NCBI GenBank assembly: GCA_965220615.1 | Contig: CBDCQL010000001.1 | Span: 1-64,000 of the forward strand | Source: JAGWBD01 sp965220615 | GTDB taxonomy: Bacteria > Chloroflexota > Anaerolineae > Aggregatilineales > Phototrophicaceae | DNA length: 64,000 nucleotides | Reading direction: 5' to 3' | Shown here: piece after piece, positions 42,780-50,696 of the stretch | Layout of the letters: each line of letters begins with the position of its first letter | Position numbering within the stretch: the stretch's first letter is position 1 | Notes under the pieces: model-generated | Database searches by the model: none | What the model was told of the DNA's origin: nothing | The model's input: only the letters and a program-made list of their open reading frames with translations | Position numbers and translations under genes: made by a program

Positions 42780-43220
42780 TCAGTGAAGGGCGGAACTCCC
42801 GGCTGGATCCTGGCGCCAGGTGGACGCTCCGGCCAGCATCGCCGTCAACGCCAGGATGCCCGGGGCCAGCAAGGGGCTTCCACCGGAGAGCGCTTCGTAC
42901 CAGACGTCACCGATAGCGGCGTTGGGGCGAATCTCAAGCGCAAAGGCGAGGTTTCCGCTGACGTGCAGCCAGATGCCGAGCAGGCTGTCTGCGGCCAGCA
43001 GTACAAGTGAGGCGCGCAAGGCGACCAGGGTCCTGCGCCCGGGGCGGCGAAAGTAGAGCAGGGTTGTGACCAGCGTCAGGCTGCAAAGGACGAAGGGAAC
43101 AAGCTGCAGGTCCTCAATGTGCTCCTCCAGCCAGAGTTCGACCAGGGTCAGGGCGCACAGCCCGACAACGACCTGCAGCAGAAAGCGACGAAGCCGGCCC
43201 AGAATCTGGCTGTCACTCAT
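42780..43220 (-). CDS. Four-helix membrane protein of unknown function
   Basis: A 146-residue protein with four hydrophobic segments (for example FLLQVVVGLCALTLVEL, LVPFVLCSLTLVTTLLYF, SLVLLAADSLLGIWLHV, and LAPGILALTAMLAGAS). I do not recognise the family. Its ATG overlaps the stop of the secreted helix-hairpin-helix protein gene upstream (ATGA), so the two are co-translated and may work together at the cell surface. Confidence 0.7.
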   Translation of the reverse strand: MSDSQILGRLRRFLLQVVVGLCALTLVELWLEEHIEDLQLVPFVLCSLTLVTTLLYFRRPGRRTLVALRASLVLLAADSLLGIWLHVSGNLAFALEIRPNAAIGDVWYEALSGGSPLLAPGILALTAMLAGASTWRQDPAGSSALH

Positions 43221-44074
43221 GCCGGGTCTTCCTTCAGCCAATGCTGCGCGAGCGCCGCGTCCCTCGCCGCGAGTTGCTCTCCCAGCAGGTCCAGAAAGTC
43301 GGCGCGGGTGTCGAAGGGGCGCGCTCCGGCGAGCGCGGTGGCGATTGCTTCATCCACGCAGGGCAGTTGCATCAGCGTGGCGGTGTCGGCCTCGTTGACG
43401 TCGACCGGGACGTAGACGTGGGCCTCGTAAGCGGCGATTTGCGTCTCGTCGACGTACTTGCCCATTTCGCGACGGAACTGGCGAATGCTGAGGTAGGGGC
43501 GGTATTCGACGAACTCGTGCGCCATGCGCTCACCCACGCCGGGGATGGTCAGAAAGTCTTCCTCGGCCCTGCTGTTCAGATTGAAAAGTGTGAAAGGTGG
43601 CTGTGGCTCGTCCTCCTCTTCCATCAGCCAATGCTGCGCGAGCGCCGCGTCCCTCGCCGCGAGTTGCTCTCCCAGCAGGTCCAGAAAGTCGGCGCGGGTG
43701 TCGAAGGGGCGCGCTCCGGCGAGCGCGGTGGCGATTGCTTCATCCACGCAGGGCAGTTGCATCAGCGTGGCGGTGTCGGCCTCGTTGACGTCGACCGGGA
43801 CGTAGACGTGGGCCTCGTAAGCGGCGATTTGCGTCTCGTCGACGTACTTGCCCATTTCGCGACGGAACTGGCGAATGCTGAGGTAGGGGCGGTACTCGAC
43901 GAACTCGTGCGCCATACGCTCACCCACGCCGGGGATGGTCAGAAAGTCTTCCTCGGCCCTGCTGTTCAGATTGAAAAGGGTCGTTGCGGGGGGTTCATCC
44001 GAATCGTCGTCGGCCAGGGAAGAAGTCAGGGCGACGGCCAGTAGTATGAGCAGCCAGATTGATGTTACTTTCAT
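43217..44074 (-). CDS. Secreted helix-hairpin-helix protein with duplicated ComEA-like domain
   Basis: A 285-residue protein with a signal peptide (KVTSIWLLILLAVALTSSLA). Two near-identical domains follow, each about 118 residues. Each has two helix-hairpin-helix motifs: EDFLTIPGVGERMAHEFV, and after VDVNEADTATLMQLPCVDEA a second one. This is how ComEA-type DNA-binding proteins are built, which suggests binding of DNA outside the membrane, although no other competence gene is in the window. The two copies at DNA level (43235-43588 and 43625-43978) differ at only two silent positions. It is divergent from hemC with 125 bp between. Confidence 0.8.
   Translation of the reverse strand: MKVTSIWLLILLAVALTSSLADDDSDEPPATTLFNLNSRAEEDFLTIPGVGERMAHEFVEYRPYLSIRQFRREMGKYVDETQIAAYEAHVYVPVDVNEADTATLMQLPCVDEAIATALAGARPFDTRADFLDLLGEQLAARDAALAQHWLMEEEDEPQPPFTLFNLNSRAEEDFLTIPGVGERMAHEFVEYRPYLSIRQFRREMGKYVDETQIAAYEAHVYVPVDVNEADTATLMQLPCVDEAIATALAGARPFDTRADFLDLLGEQLAARDAALAQHWLKEDPA
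43235..43588 (-). repeat. Internal duplication, second copy (354 bp)
   Basis: Second in reading order of two 354-bp copies with a 390-bp period inside the helix-hairpin-helix gene. Against 43625-43978 it differs only at 43505 (T/C) and 43526 (G/A); both changes are silent (Glu and Arg codons). Confidence 0.95.
43625..43978 (-). repeat. Internal duplication, first copy (354 bp)
   Basis: First copy in reading order. The 36 bases between the copies encode a short acidic linker (MEEEDEPQPPF). Confidence 0.95.
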
Positions 44075-44187
44075 GCGTGGCCCCCTTCCGACAGAGGCGG
44101 AAAGCGGAATTTTGCCGCCACAGTCTAACGCAGGGACTGACTGGCGACGAACATAGGTCAAGGTGGCGCTCCCCGCCAGAAATTTCG

Positions 44188-44193
44188 TATAGT
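44188..44193 (+). promoter_or_regulatory. Putative -10 box, six bases before hemC start
   Basis: TATAGT followed by CATTAC and the ATG at 44200. No ribosome binding site lies between, so the hem transcript is probably leaderless. A good -35 box is not seen. Confidence 0.45.
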
Positions 44194-44199
44194 CATTAC

Positions 44200-45123
44200 A
44201 TGGCAACCAAGCACTCCCTGCGTATCGGCACGCGCGGATCGCGCCTGGCGCTGTGGCAGGCACAGCATGCGCGCGCGCTTCTGCAACGCGCCTGGCCCGG
44301 CCTTGATACGGAACTGGTCGTCATCCGCAGCCAGGGCGACCGTCAGGCCGGGGCCATCAAGCCCCCGCCCGGCGGCGGATTCTTCACGGCCGCGCTCAGC
44401 GAAGCCCTGCGCGACGGCGACGTCGACCTTGCCGTGCACAGCCTCAAGGACCTGCCGACAGCCCCGCAGACGGGTCTGGCCATTGGCGCCATCCCGCGTC
44501 GCGGCGCCGTCGCCGACGTGCTGGTCAGTCGCGATGGCCTGCCGCTGGCGCGCCTGCCGATGGGCTCTGTCATCGGAACGGGCAGCCCGCGACGTGTCGC
44601 CCAGTTGCGTCATCATCGACCGGACCTGGAGTTCGTCCCCGTGCGCGGCAACGTCCATACCCGCGTCCGGCACCTGCAGGAGGCCGACAGCCCCTGCGAT
44701 GCCCTGGTGCTGGCCGAGGCCGGCCTTGTGCGCCTCGGGCTGGAGTCCTGCATCAGCGAGCGTCTGTCGCTGGACCTCATGCTGCCGGCGCCGGGGCAGG
44801 GCGCGCTGGCGCTGCAGTGTCGCGAAGAGGACCCGCTGCTGCGCCTGCTCGCGCCGCTCGACCATGCGCCGACGCGTCAGGCCGTCAATACCGAGCGCAG
44901 TTTCCTCGCCAGCCTTGCGAGCGGCTGCAGCGCGCCGGTAGCATCCCTGGCGACCGTGGACGACGACCGGCTGCAACTCCGCGGCCGCGTACTTGCGTTG
45001 GAGGGATCGCGCATGATTGAACTGGTGCTTGAGGATTCCAAAGGAAACGGCCGGCTCCTGGGTAAGCGCATGGCGCAGCTTGCCCTGCAAGAGGGCGCCG
45101 CTTCACTGGTGACCGGGTCATGA
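44200..45123 (+). CDS. hemC: Hydroxymethylbilane synthase (porphobilinogen deaminase)
   Basis: A 307-residue enzyme that joins four porphobilinogens into hydroxymethylbilane. Visible are LRIGTRGSRLALWQAQHA, DGDVDLAVHSLKDLPT (catalytic Asp), IGTGSPRRVAQL, VRGNVHTRVRHL, and the dipyrromethane-carrying Cys in ASGCSAPVASL. The loop reading KPPPGGGFFTAALSEAL replaces the usual GGKGLFxKEIE version but keeps FT. ATG at 44200 starts directly at the conserved N-terminus. The stop overlaps the hemD start (ATGA). Confidence 0.95.
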   Translation: MATKHSLRIGTRGSRLALWQAQHARALLQRAWPGLDTELVVIRSQGDRQAGAIKPPPGGGFFTAALSEALRDGDVDLAVHSLKDLPTAPQTGLAIGAIPRRGAVADVLVSRDGLPLARLPMGSVIGTGSPRRVAQLRHHRPDLEFVPVRGNVHTRVRHLQEADSPCDALVLAEAGLVRLGLESCISERLSLDLMLPAPGQGALALQCREEDPLLRLLAPLDHAPTRQAVNTERSFLASLASGCSAPVASLATVDDDRLQLRGRVLALEGSRMIELVLEDSKGNGRLLGKRMAQLALQEGAASLVTGS

Positions 45124-45893
45124 GCCTGCAGGGCAAACGGGTGCTGGTCACACGCGCGGCGCATCAGGCCGGGCCGCTATGCGATCTGCTGCGCGAGCGA
45201 GGCGCACTGCCGCTGGAATATCCCTGCCTCGCCGTCGAGCCCGCGCCTGACCGCTATGCGCTGGACGCGGTCCTGTACGCCGCCATGGCCCGCCGCTTTG
45301 ACTGGCTGCTGCTCACCAGCAGCAACAGCGTCGCCGCGCTGGCAGAGCGCCTGCAGCATCCGGAAATCCGTTTGACACGGATCAAACTAGCGCTGACGGG
45401 CGCCGCCATCGCGGCCGCGGCCGAGCTCTTGCCTGAGGTACGCCCCCGGGCCCAGGCGCCCGCCGGTGATCGGGCCGCGTTGCTGTCGGCGATGGGGGTG
45501 AAAGCGGGGACGCGGGTGCTGCTGCTGCAATCGGACGTCGCGCCGCCGGACACGGGGGACGCGTTGCGGGCGGGCGGCGCGCGAGTCACCAGCGTCGCCG
45601 CCTGGCGCAACGTACCGGGCCGGGGCGGCGTCGATCTGCCGGCCCTGCTGCGCGCCGATGAAGTCGACGGCCTGCTCTTCACCAGCGCTTCCATCCTGCG
45701 CAACGCCCTGACCCGCCTCCACGATGAAGGCGGGGACCTGACGCTGTTTCAGGAGCTTCCCGTCGCCTGCCTGGGGCGGCCAACGGCCGACGCCGCGCAG
45801 CAGGCCGGTTTCCGCGCCGTCGAACTGGCCGACGAGCACTCCATGGCTTCCCTGCTGGACGCGCTGGCGCGGCACTGGCATACTGACCCCTGA
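45120..45893 (+). CDS. hemD: Uroporphyrinogen-III synthase
   Basis: A 257-residue protein of the HemD fold, which closes hydroxymethylbilane into uroporphyrinogen III. The family is poorly conserved; seen here are VLVTRAAHQAGPLCDLLRER, DWLLLTSSNSVAALAERL, ALTGAAIAAAAELL, and in the second half LLLQSDVAPPDTGDALRAGG and DGLLFTSASILRNALTRL with LPVACLGRPTADAAQQAGF. Position directly after hemC, with a 4-bp overlap, and before hemB supports the call. Confidence 0.9.
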   Translation: MSLQGKRVLVTRAAHQAGPLCDLLRERGALPLEYPCLAVEPAPDRYALDAVLYAAMARRFDWLLLTSSNSVAALAERLQHPEIRLTRIKLALTGAAIAAAAELLPEVRPRAQAPAGDRAALLSAMGVKAGTRVLLLQSDVAPPDTGDALRAGGARVTSVAAWRNVPGRGGVDLPALLRADEVDGLLFTSASILRNALTRLHDEGGDLTLFQELPVACLGRPTADAAQQAGFRAVELADEHSMASLLDALARHWHTDP

Positions 45894-45913
45894 CCGGCCA
45901 CGGGAGCGTCGCC

Positions 45914-46933
45914 ATGAGCGAAGGCCCTGATCTGCGGCGGCGGCCGCGGCGTCTGCGCAGCAGCCCCGCCCTGCGCCAACTGCTTGCGGAAACCGACCTG
46001 GTCCCTGCGGACCTCGTCTACCCGCTCTTCGTCATTCATGGCGCCGGCCAGCGCCGGCCGCTTCCCTCCCTGCCAGGCCAGGCGCAACTCAGCGTGGACC
46101 AACTGGCGGCCGAGGCGCGCGAGCTGCAGTCCCTCGGAATACCCGGCATCATGCTCTTTGGCGTTCCCGCGCGCAAGGATGACGAGGGCAGCGAAAACCA
46201 CAATCCCGACGGCATCGCCGCCCGCGCCATCCGCGAACTCAAGGACGCCGCGCCGGACCTGCTGGTCTTTTCCGACCTTTGCTTTTGCAGTTATACCGGC
46301 CACGGCCACTGCGGCATCGTCAACCAGGCGGGCAGCGTTCACTACCGGCCGGAGTTGCCGCAAGGCCATCTGCTCAACGATGCCAGCCTCGACATTCTGG
46401 CGCGGGCCGCCGTGGTGCACGCCCGGGCCGGTGCGGACTTCATCTCCCCCTCCGGCATGCTGGATGGCATGGTGGCGGCCATCCGCGCCGCCCTCGATTC
46501 GCAGGACCTGGCCGGGACCGGCATTCTCAGTTACGCGGCCAAATTCGCCAGCGGCTTCTACGGCCCCTTCCAGCACGCCGCGGACAGCGCACCGGCCTTC
46601 GGCGACCGTCGCACGCACCAGTTGCCGCCCGCCAACCGGCGCGAGGCCCTGCTGGAACTTGAGCTCGACGAGGCCGAGGGCGCCGACATGTTGATGGTAA
46701 AGCCCGCGCTGGCCTACCTGGACGTGATCGCTGCCGCCCGCCTGCAAACGCGCCTGCCCCTGGCCGCCTACCAGGTCAGTGGCGAGTACGCCATGCTGCA
46801 CGCCGCCGCCGCCAATGGCTGGCTCGACCTGCGCCGCACGGCCCTCGAGAGTCTGCTTGCCATCCGCCGCGCCGGCGCTGATTTTGTGCTTTCCTATTTT
46901 GCGAAGGACGCCGCCCGCTGGCTGGGTGGATGA
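45914..46933 (+). CDS. hemB: Delta-aminolevulinic acid dehydratase (porphobilinogen synthase)
   Basis: A 339-residue enzyme that condenses two 5-aminolevulinates into porphobilinogen. Catalytic lysines lie in YAAKFASGFYGPFQHAA and MLMVKPALAYLD. SDLCFCSYTGHGHCG contains the three cysteines of the zinc-dependent type. AYQVSGEYAML and SPSGMLDGMV are further family motifs. GGGAGCGT precedes ATG 45914. It closes the hemCDB cluster; hemA and hemL, which make the aminolevulinate, are not in the window. Confidence 0.96.
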   Translation: MSEGPDLRRRPRRLRSSPALRQLLAETDLVPADLVYPLFVIHGAGQRRPLPSLPGQAQLSVDQLAAEARELQSLGIPGIMLFGVPARKDDEGSENHNPDGIAARAIRELKDAAPDLLVFSDLCFCSYTGHGHCGIVNQAGSVHYRPELPQGHLLNDASLDILARAAVVHARAGADFISPSGMLDGMVAAIRAALDSQDLAGTGILSYAAKFASGFYGPFQHAADSAPAFGDRRTHQLPPANRREALLELELDEAEGADMLMVKPALAYLDVIAAARLQTRLPLAAYQVSGEYAMLHAAAANGWLDLRRTALESLLAIRRAGADFVLSYFAKDAARWLGG

Positions 46934-47129
46934 GCGCCGTCCCGCCAGGGCCCTGCGTGACACTGGCTCCATGCTGCGCGGCGGACTGACCGCAAGATTC
47001 TTTCGTTGAACTCAATCCGCTTTCACGCCTGCCAGTCATGCTGGCGACAGGGACCAACCCTGTCTTCACCGAAGTCGAATTTTGAATTATGCTGACGATA
47101 CTATGGCGAAATCGAGAGGAAGCGTTGTC

Positions 47130-47996
47130 ATGATGAACTTCGCACGTGCACTTCTGCCCCTGTTGCTGCTCCTGTCGGCAGTCGTCGCTCCGCTTTCTGC
47201 CAATGGCGACGAGGACATGATGAATTGTGCGGCGCTGCGCCTCGCCGATCTGGGCGGGGACCTGTTCATTGGCGTTCGCCACTACCAGGGCGTCGACCCG
47301 GATGACTATGACACCATCAGCGAGCGTACGCGCGAGGGCTTCGTGCCCATCATCAGCAACTCTGCAGGCTACGTCCTTTACGCCCTGACGAGCGTTCTGC
47401 CCGACCAGTTGCTGGCGGTCAACATCTTCCAGAGCGAGGAGGCAATGCAGGCCGCCAACGAAAAGGCGGCGGACTTCGTCGCTGAAAATCTGGCGCCGTT
47501 GCTGCCCGAGGCCCCGCAGATCACGGCCGGTGACGTCACCGTACTCGCGCTCTCCGGCCACTGCGACGACGACATGCAGGACGGGGACGGCGAGGCCATG
47601 AGCGATGACGAGGGCGACGTGGATGACGAGGACGCCATGGAAGACATGCAGTCGCTCTTCCTCAGCTTCCGTCACTACAGCGACGTCGACCCGGCTGGCG
47701 TGCCGGCCATTGTCGACGCGGTCGCCGCGGGTTTCGTCCAGGTCATTTCGGAGGGATTCCGCCTTTACCTGAACCTTTCCGCCGCCGACGGCGAAGTCTA
47801 TGGCGCGATCAACGTCTTCACCAGCGAGGAGGAAATGACGGCCTCCAACGAAAAGGCGGCTGAATTCGTCGCTGAAGCGCTGGCGGAATTGCTGCCGGAA
47901 GCGCCGACCATCATCGCCGGCGACACCTCCATCTTCCACGTTGCCGACCTTGAGGCCATCATGGCCATGGACGCTGAAGAGGAGTCCGACGGGTAG
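47130..47996 (+). CDS. Secreted protein with two tandem ABM-like alpha/beta-barrel domains
   Basis: A 288-residue protein with a signal peptide (NFARALLPLLLLLSAVVAPL). Two repeated domains of about 100 residues follow: the first has GVRHYQGVDPDDYDTI, NIFQSEEAMQAANEKAADFV; the second SFRHYSDVDPAGVPAIV, NVFTSEEEMTASNEKAAEFV. They are joined by a very acidic linker (SDDEGDVDDEDAMEDM). The pattern resembles the antibiotic-biosynthesis-monooxygenase-like (dimeric alpha/beta barrel) fold, but function is unknown. ATG 47130 has GAGAGGAAG seven bases upstream. A decayed copy lies directly downstream. Confidence 0.7.
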   Translation: MMNFARALLPLLLLLSAVVAPLSANGDEDMMNCAALRLADLGGDLFIGVRHYQGVDPDDYDTISERTREGFVPIISNSAGYVLYALTSVLPDQLLAVNIFQSEEAMQAANEKAADFVAENLAPLLPEAPQITAGDVTVLALSGHCDDDMQDGDGEAMSDDEGDVDDEDAMEDMQSLFLSFRHYSDVDPAGVPAIVDAVAAGFVQVISEGFRLYLNLSAADGEVYGAINVFTSEEEMTASNEKAAEFVAEALAELLPEAPTIIAGDTSIFHVADLEAIMAMDAEEESDG

Positions 47997-48028
47997 TTGC
48001 AGGTAGAGCGGCAACACTGAAAGGGGCT

Positions 48029-48059
48029 CACGGGCGCCCGTAAGGTGCGGGCGCCCGTG
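48029..48059 (+). terminator. Perfect hairpin, likely transcription terminator
   Basis: CACGGGCGCCCG, a seven-base loop, and CGGGCGCCCGTG: a perfect 12-bp stem 32 bases after the stop of the two-domain secreted protein. There is no clear U-tract after it, so it may need a factor, or act as an RNA-stabilising hairpin. Confidence 0.6.
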
Positions 48060-48085
48060 TCAATCGCGCAAAAGGGGTGTGAACG

Positions 48086-48595
48086 ATGTTTGTCAGCGTG
48101 CCCCGCTATGAAGGCATCGATCCCGCAGACTTCGGAGCCATCAACACAATCATCCACACAATCATCCACGACAATTTTTTGCCCGTGCTGCGGGAATCTC
48201 CGGGGTTTCTGTTGTACGCCCTGGGTAATTGCGAACCGGACGTGGGGCTGGACATCAATGACGAAGAGTAGCCGCTGTTCTTCAATTTCCGACGCTACAC
48301 GGGCTTCAATGCCCTGGATACCCCCATGATCACTCGCCTGGTGGTCGAAGACCTCATCCCCGTCTTCGTCGAGTCGTCTGGTTTCCGCCTCTACGTCACA
48401 CTCAACGCCATGGACCGCGTGCTGTGTTCGCTCACCATTTTCACGACCCGGGAGGCGATGCACGCCTCCACCGAAAGCGCTGCGAATTTCGTCGCCGCAG
48501 AACTGGCGCCGCTGTTGCCACAGGCGCCAGTGGTCACCGAAGGCCGCCTGGGCATATTCTGGCATGCGCCCGGCATCGCGCGATGGCCGCTCTAA
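48086..48595 (+). pseudogene. Decayed copy of the two-domain ABM-like protein (in-frame TAG)
   Basis: The first part (61 codons from ATG 48086) reads FVSVPRYEGIDPADFGAINT, like the first domain of the gene upstream but without a signal peptide. A TAG stop at 48269-48271 interrupts it; the same frame then continues with PLFFNFRRYTGFNALDTP and IFTTREAMHASTESAANFV, like the second domain, to a stop at 48593-48595. The domain linker is also missing. TAG ends intact genes elsewhere here, so recoding is not likely: this is a truncated gene with a nonsense mutation. Confidence 0.75.
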
Positions 48596-48628
48596 AAGGG
48601 ACCCTGGCCAACTCACCTACCAGCACCG

Positions 48629-49608
48629 ATGGACGAGAGCGCCAGTCTGTTGAGCGACGCCTGGGGCCTGCCGTCTCCCCAAATTGAACCTGCCCCCAGG
48701 GCGCCGACCGCGCTTCCCGCCTGTTCCTGGTTCGCGACTCCACCGGCGCCCGCTGGATCCTCAAGTAGCGCTCTGGTCCTGTCAACGCCGTCGCACTGCG
48801 ACTGCCGCACATCATGCGCGACAGCGGCGCGCTGGCTTTTCTGCCGCCCGTTCCGACCCATGACGGAGAACTCCAGGCCGTGGTCAGCGACGGCTATCTG
48901 GCGCTGCTGCCCTGGATCGACGGCAACAATGGCTTCGAAGCTCCGCTCGATGCCGACGCCTGGCGCCAGCTGGGTCAGGCCCTGCGCGCCCTGCATGACG
49001 CGCACTTGCCCGACGACTTGCGCCGCAGCCTGCCACAGGAACCCTTCAGCACCCGGTCCTGCGCTGCGCTGCGGCTGTTGCTGCCGCAAATTCACGCGCC
49101 CGGCGATGATCCTCTGGTCAGGCGACTGTCCCGACTTCTGCGGGACGTTCACGGGTCGCTCTCGTGGCTGATGGACCGGAGCGACAGGCTCGCGCGCCAG
49201 TTGCGCCGGCGCGATCTGCCCTGCGTGCCCTGCCGCGGCGACATCCACGCAGGCAACGTGCTGGTCGACTCCGGCAAGCGCCTCTGGCTGGTGGACTTCG
49301 ATACGCTGCAACTGGCCCCGCGCGAGCGTGACCTGATGTTCATTGGAGCGGGCGTGGCCGGGCGCTGGCAGTCCGACCGGGAGTGCGCCCTGTTCCATGA
49401 GGGCTACGGCCCGCTGCAGCCCGATGCGCCGGCCATCGCCTTCTTCCGCTGCGAGCGAATCGTCGCCGACGCGCTGGACTACTGCCGCCAGATTCTCGGG
49501 GGCGACGCAGGGTCGGATCGGGAATTCGCCCTGAGCGAACTTCAGCGCCAGCTGGCGCCTGGCCTGGAACTGCGCATCGCCCGCGCCTCGGTAAAGGCGC
49601 TGTGCTGA
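48629..49608 (+). pseudogene. Decayed aminoglycoside/spectinomycin phosphotransferase-like gene (frameshift and nonsense)
   Basis: Three pieces add up to one kinase. From ATG 48629 the frame gives DESASLLSDAWGLPSPQIEP; near 48686-48695 it must shift by one base to continue PQGADRASRLFLVRDSTG and WILK, where the N-lobe lysine lies. A TAG at 48766-48768 follows at once, and the same frame runs on to 49608 with the complete C-lobe: PCRGDIHAGNVL, LWLVDFDTLQLAPRERDL. ATG 48814 could start a 264-residue C-lobe fragment, but it would lack ATP-binding parts. Two independent lesions argue for loss of function. Confidence 0.75.
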
Positions 49609-49669
49609 CGCAATCGCCCACCATGTATCGCGGGCCCTTGCCGGGCATCGCAGGCCGCCGGACCCGAGA

Positions 49670-50548
49670 CTAAAACAGCCCTTCCAGCAACGCGTCCAGT
49701 TCGGCCATGTCCTCCGCGTCCAGCGCTCCCATCGGATGACGGCAGGCGTTGCTGCGCAGGATACCGCGCCTGTGCAACACGGCCTTGTAAAGCGTGACGC
49801 CGTACTGCCGTTCGTAATTGATCAGCGGCAGGAGGCGATTGAAGAGCGCCCGCGCGCCCGCCTCGTCCCCCTCGTCAAGCAGGCGCCAGATTTCGCAATG
49901 CAGGTCGATGGCCTGGCAGGCCGGCATGTTGCCCACCGCGCCGCGACGGTGTTCGTCCAACATGTAGACGCCGCCCTGGCCGCCGAATACGCCCTTGCAG
50001 TTCGCCCCGGCCGCCGCGATCGTGCGACTTACCTGACGCGAGGCCGGTGTGGTCTCTTCCTTGATGTAGTCCACGTGCTCGATCTCGCGGCACATGCGGG
50101 CCATCAGCTCCGCGCTCATGGGCGTGCCGACGGGGGCAATGTAGTTTTGCACGATGACCGGCAGGTAGGTTGCGGCCGCCAGAGTCTCGTAAAATGCGTA
50201 ACAACCGGCGGCATCCGGATGCACGACGTATGGCGGCAGCGCCATGATGCCCCCTGCGCCCAGGGCCTCCGCGCGCTGCGCCAGCCGCGCCGCGGGCAGC
50301 GCGTGGCCCGCGTTGACTGTGGCGACCACGGGGACGCGTCCGGCTGCCGTCGCGCAGACGATCTCCAGCCAGCGCAGTCGCTCCCCGTCGTCCAGCATGG
50401 TGAATTCGCTGGCGTTGGCCGGGCCCACCAGGCCTGTAGCGCCGTTGGCGATACAAAACTCGACGAGGTCTGCCAGGCCCTGCTCATCCAGTTCAAGGTT
50501 GTCGTCAAAGGGTGTCACCACAATGGGGAAAATGCCGCGCCAGCTCAT
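49670..50548 (-). CDS. Dihydrodipicolinate synthase/N-acetylneuraminate lyase family protein
   Basis: A 292-residue class I aldolase of the DapA/NanA family. GIFPIVVTPFDDNLELD, the loop GPANASEFTMLDDGERL (in place of the common GTTGE), and the Schiff-base lysine in VDYIKEETTPA are visible; YVVHPD and IVQNYIAPVGT complete the barrel. Because the GTTGE loop is changed, true lysine-pathway DapA activity is unlikely; cleavage of a sugar acid or a related 2-oxoacid is a better guess. GGAGGCAGT precedes ATG 50548. It stands alone between a decayed locus and a divergent lipoprotein gene. Confidence 0.87.
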   Translation of the reverse strand: MSWRGIFPIVVTPFDDNLELDEQGLADLVEFCIANGATGLVGPANASEFTMLDDGERLRWLEIVCATAAGRVPVVATVNAGHALPAARLAQRAEALGAGGIMALPPYVVHPDAAGCYAFYETLAAATYLPVIVQNYIAPVGTPMSAELMARMCREIEHVDYIKEETTPASRQVSRTIAAAGANCKGVFGGQGGVYMLDEHRRGAVGNMPACQAIDLHCEIWRLLDEGDEAGARALFNRLLPLINYERQYGVTLYKAVLHRRGILRSNACRHPMGALDAEDMAELDALLEGLF

Positions 50549-50684
50549 GGACTGCCTCCTGTGATCCGGCGTCTTTCATACCACAGCCGGGTTGACAGGC
50601 ACAAGGGACGCAAGTGTCCAGACGCAGCCACGCGGACCGCTCCAGACAGGCCGGTCTATTCTGGCGGGGCAGGGCGGCGAGGGC

Positions 50685-50690
50685 TATGCT
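50685..50690 (+). promoter_or_regulatory. Putative -10 box, six bases before the PQQ dehydrogenase-like gene start
   Basis: TATGCT followed by GATGTC and the GTG at 50697. Same spacing as at moeA, the SIS gene and hemC. Confidence 0.4.
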
Positions 50691-50696
50691 GATGTC

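Noticed and set aside
48266..48768. Recoding of TAG (for example as pyrrolysine) in the two interrupted genes
   Set aside because: TAG ends intact genes here (SDR at 12381, aminotransferase at 13550, the two-domain secreted protein at 47994), and the kinase also has a frameshift. Decay explains both.
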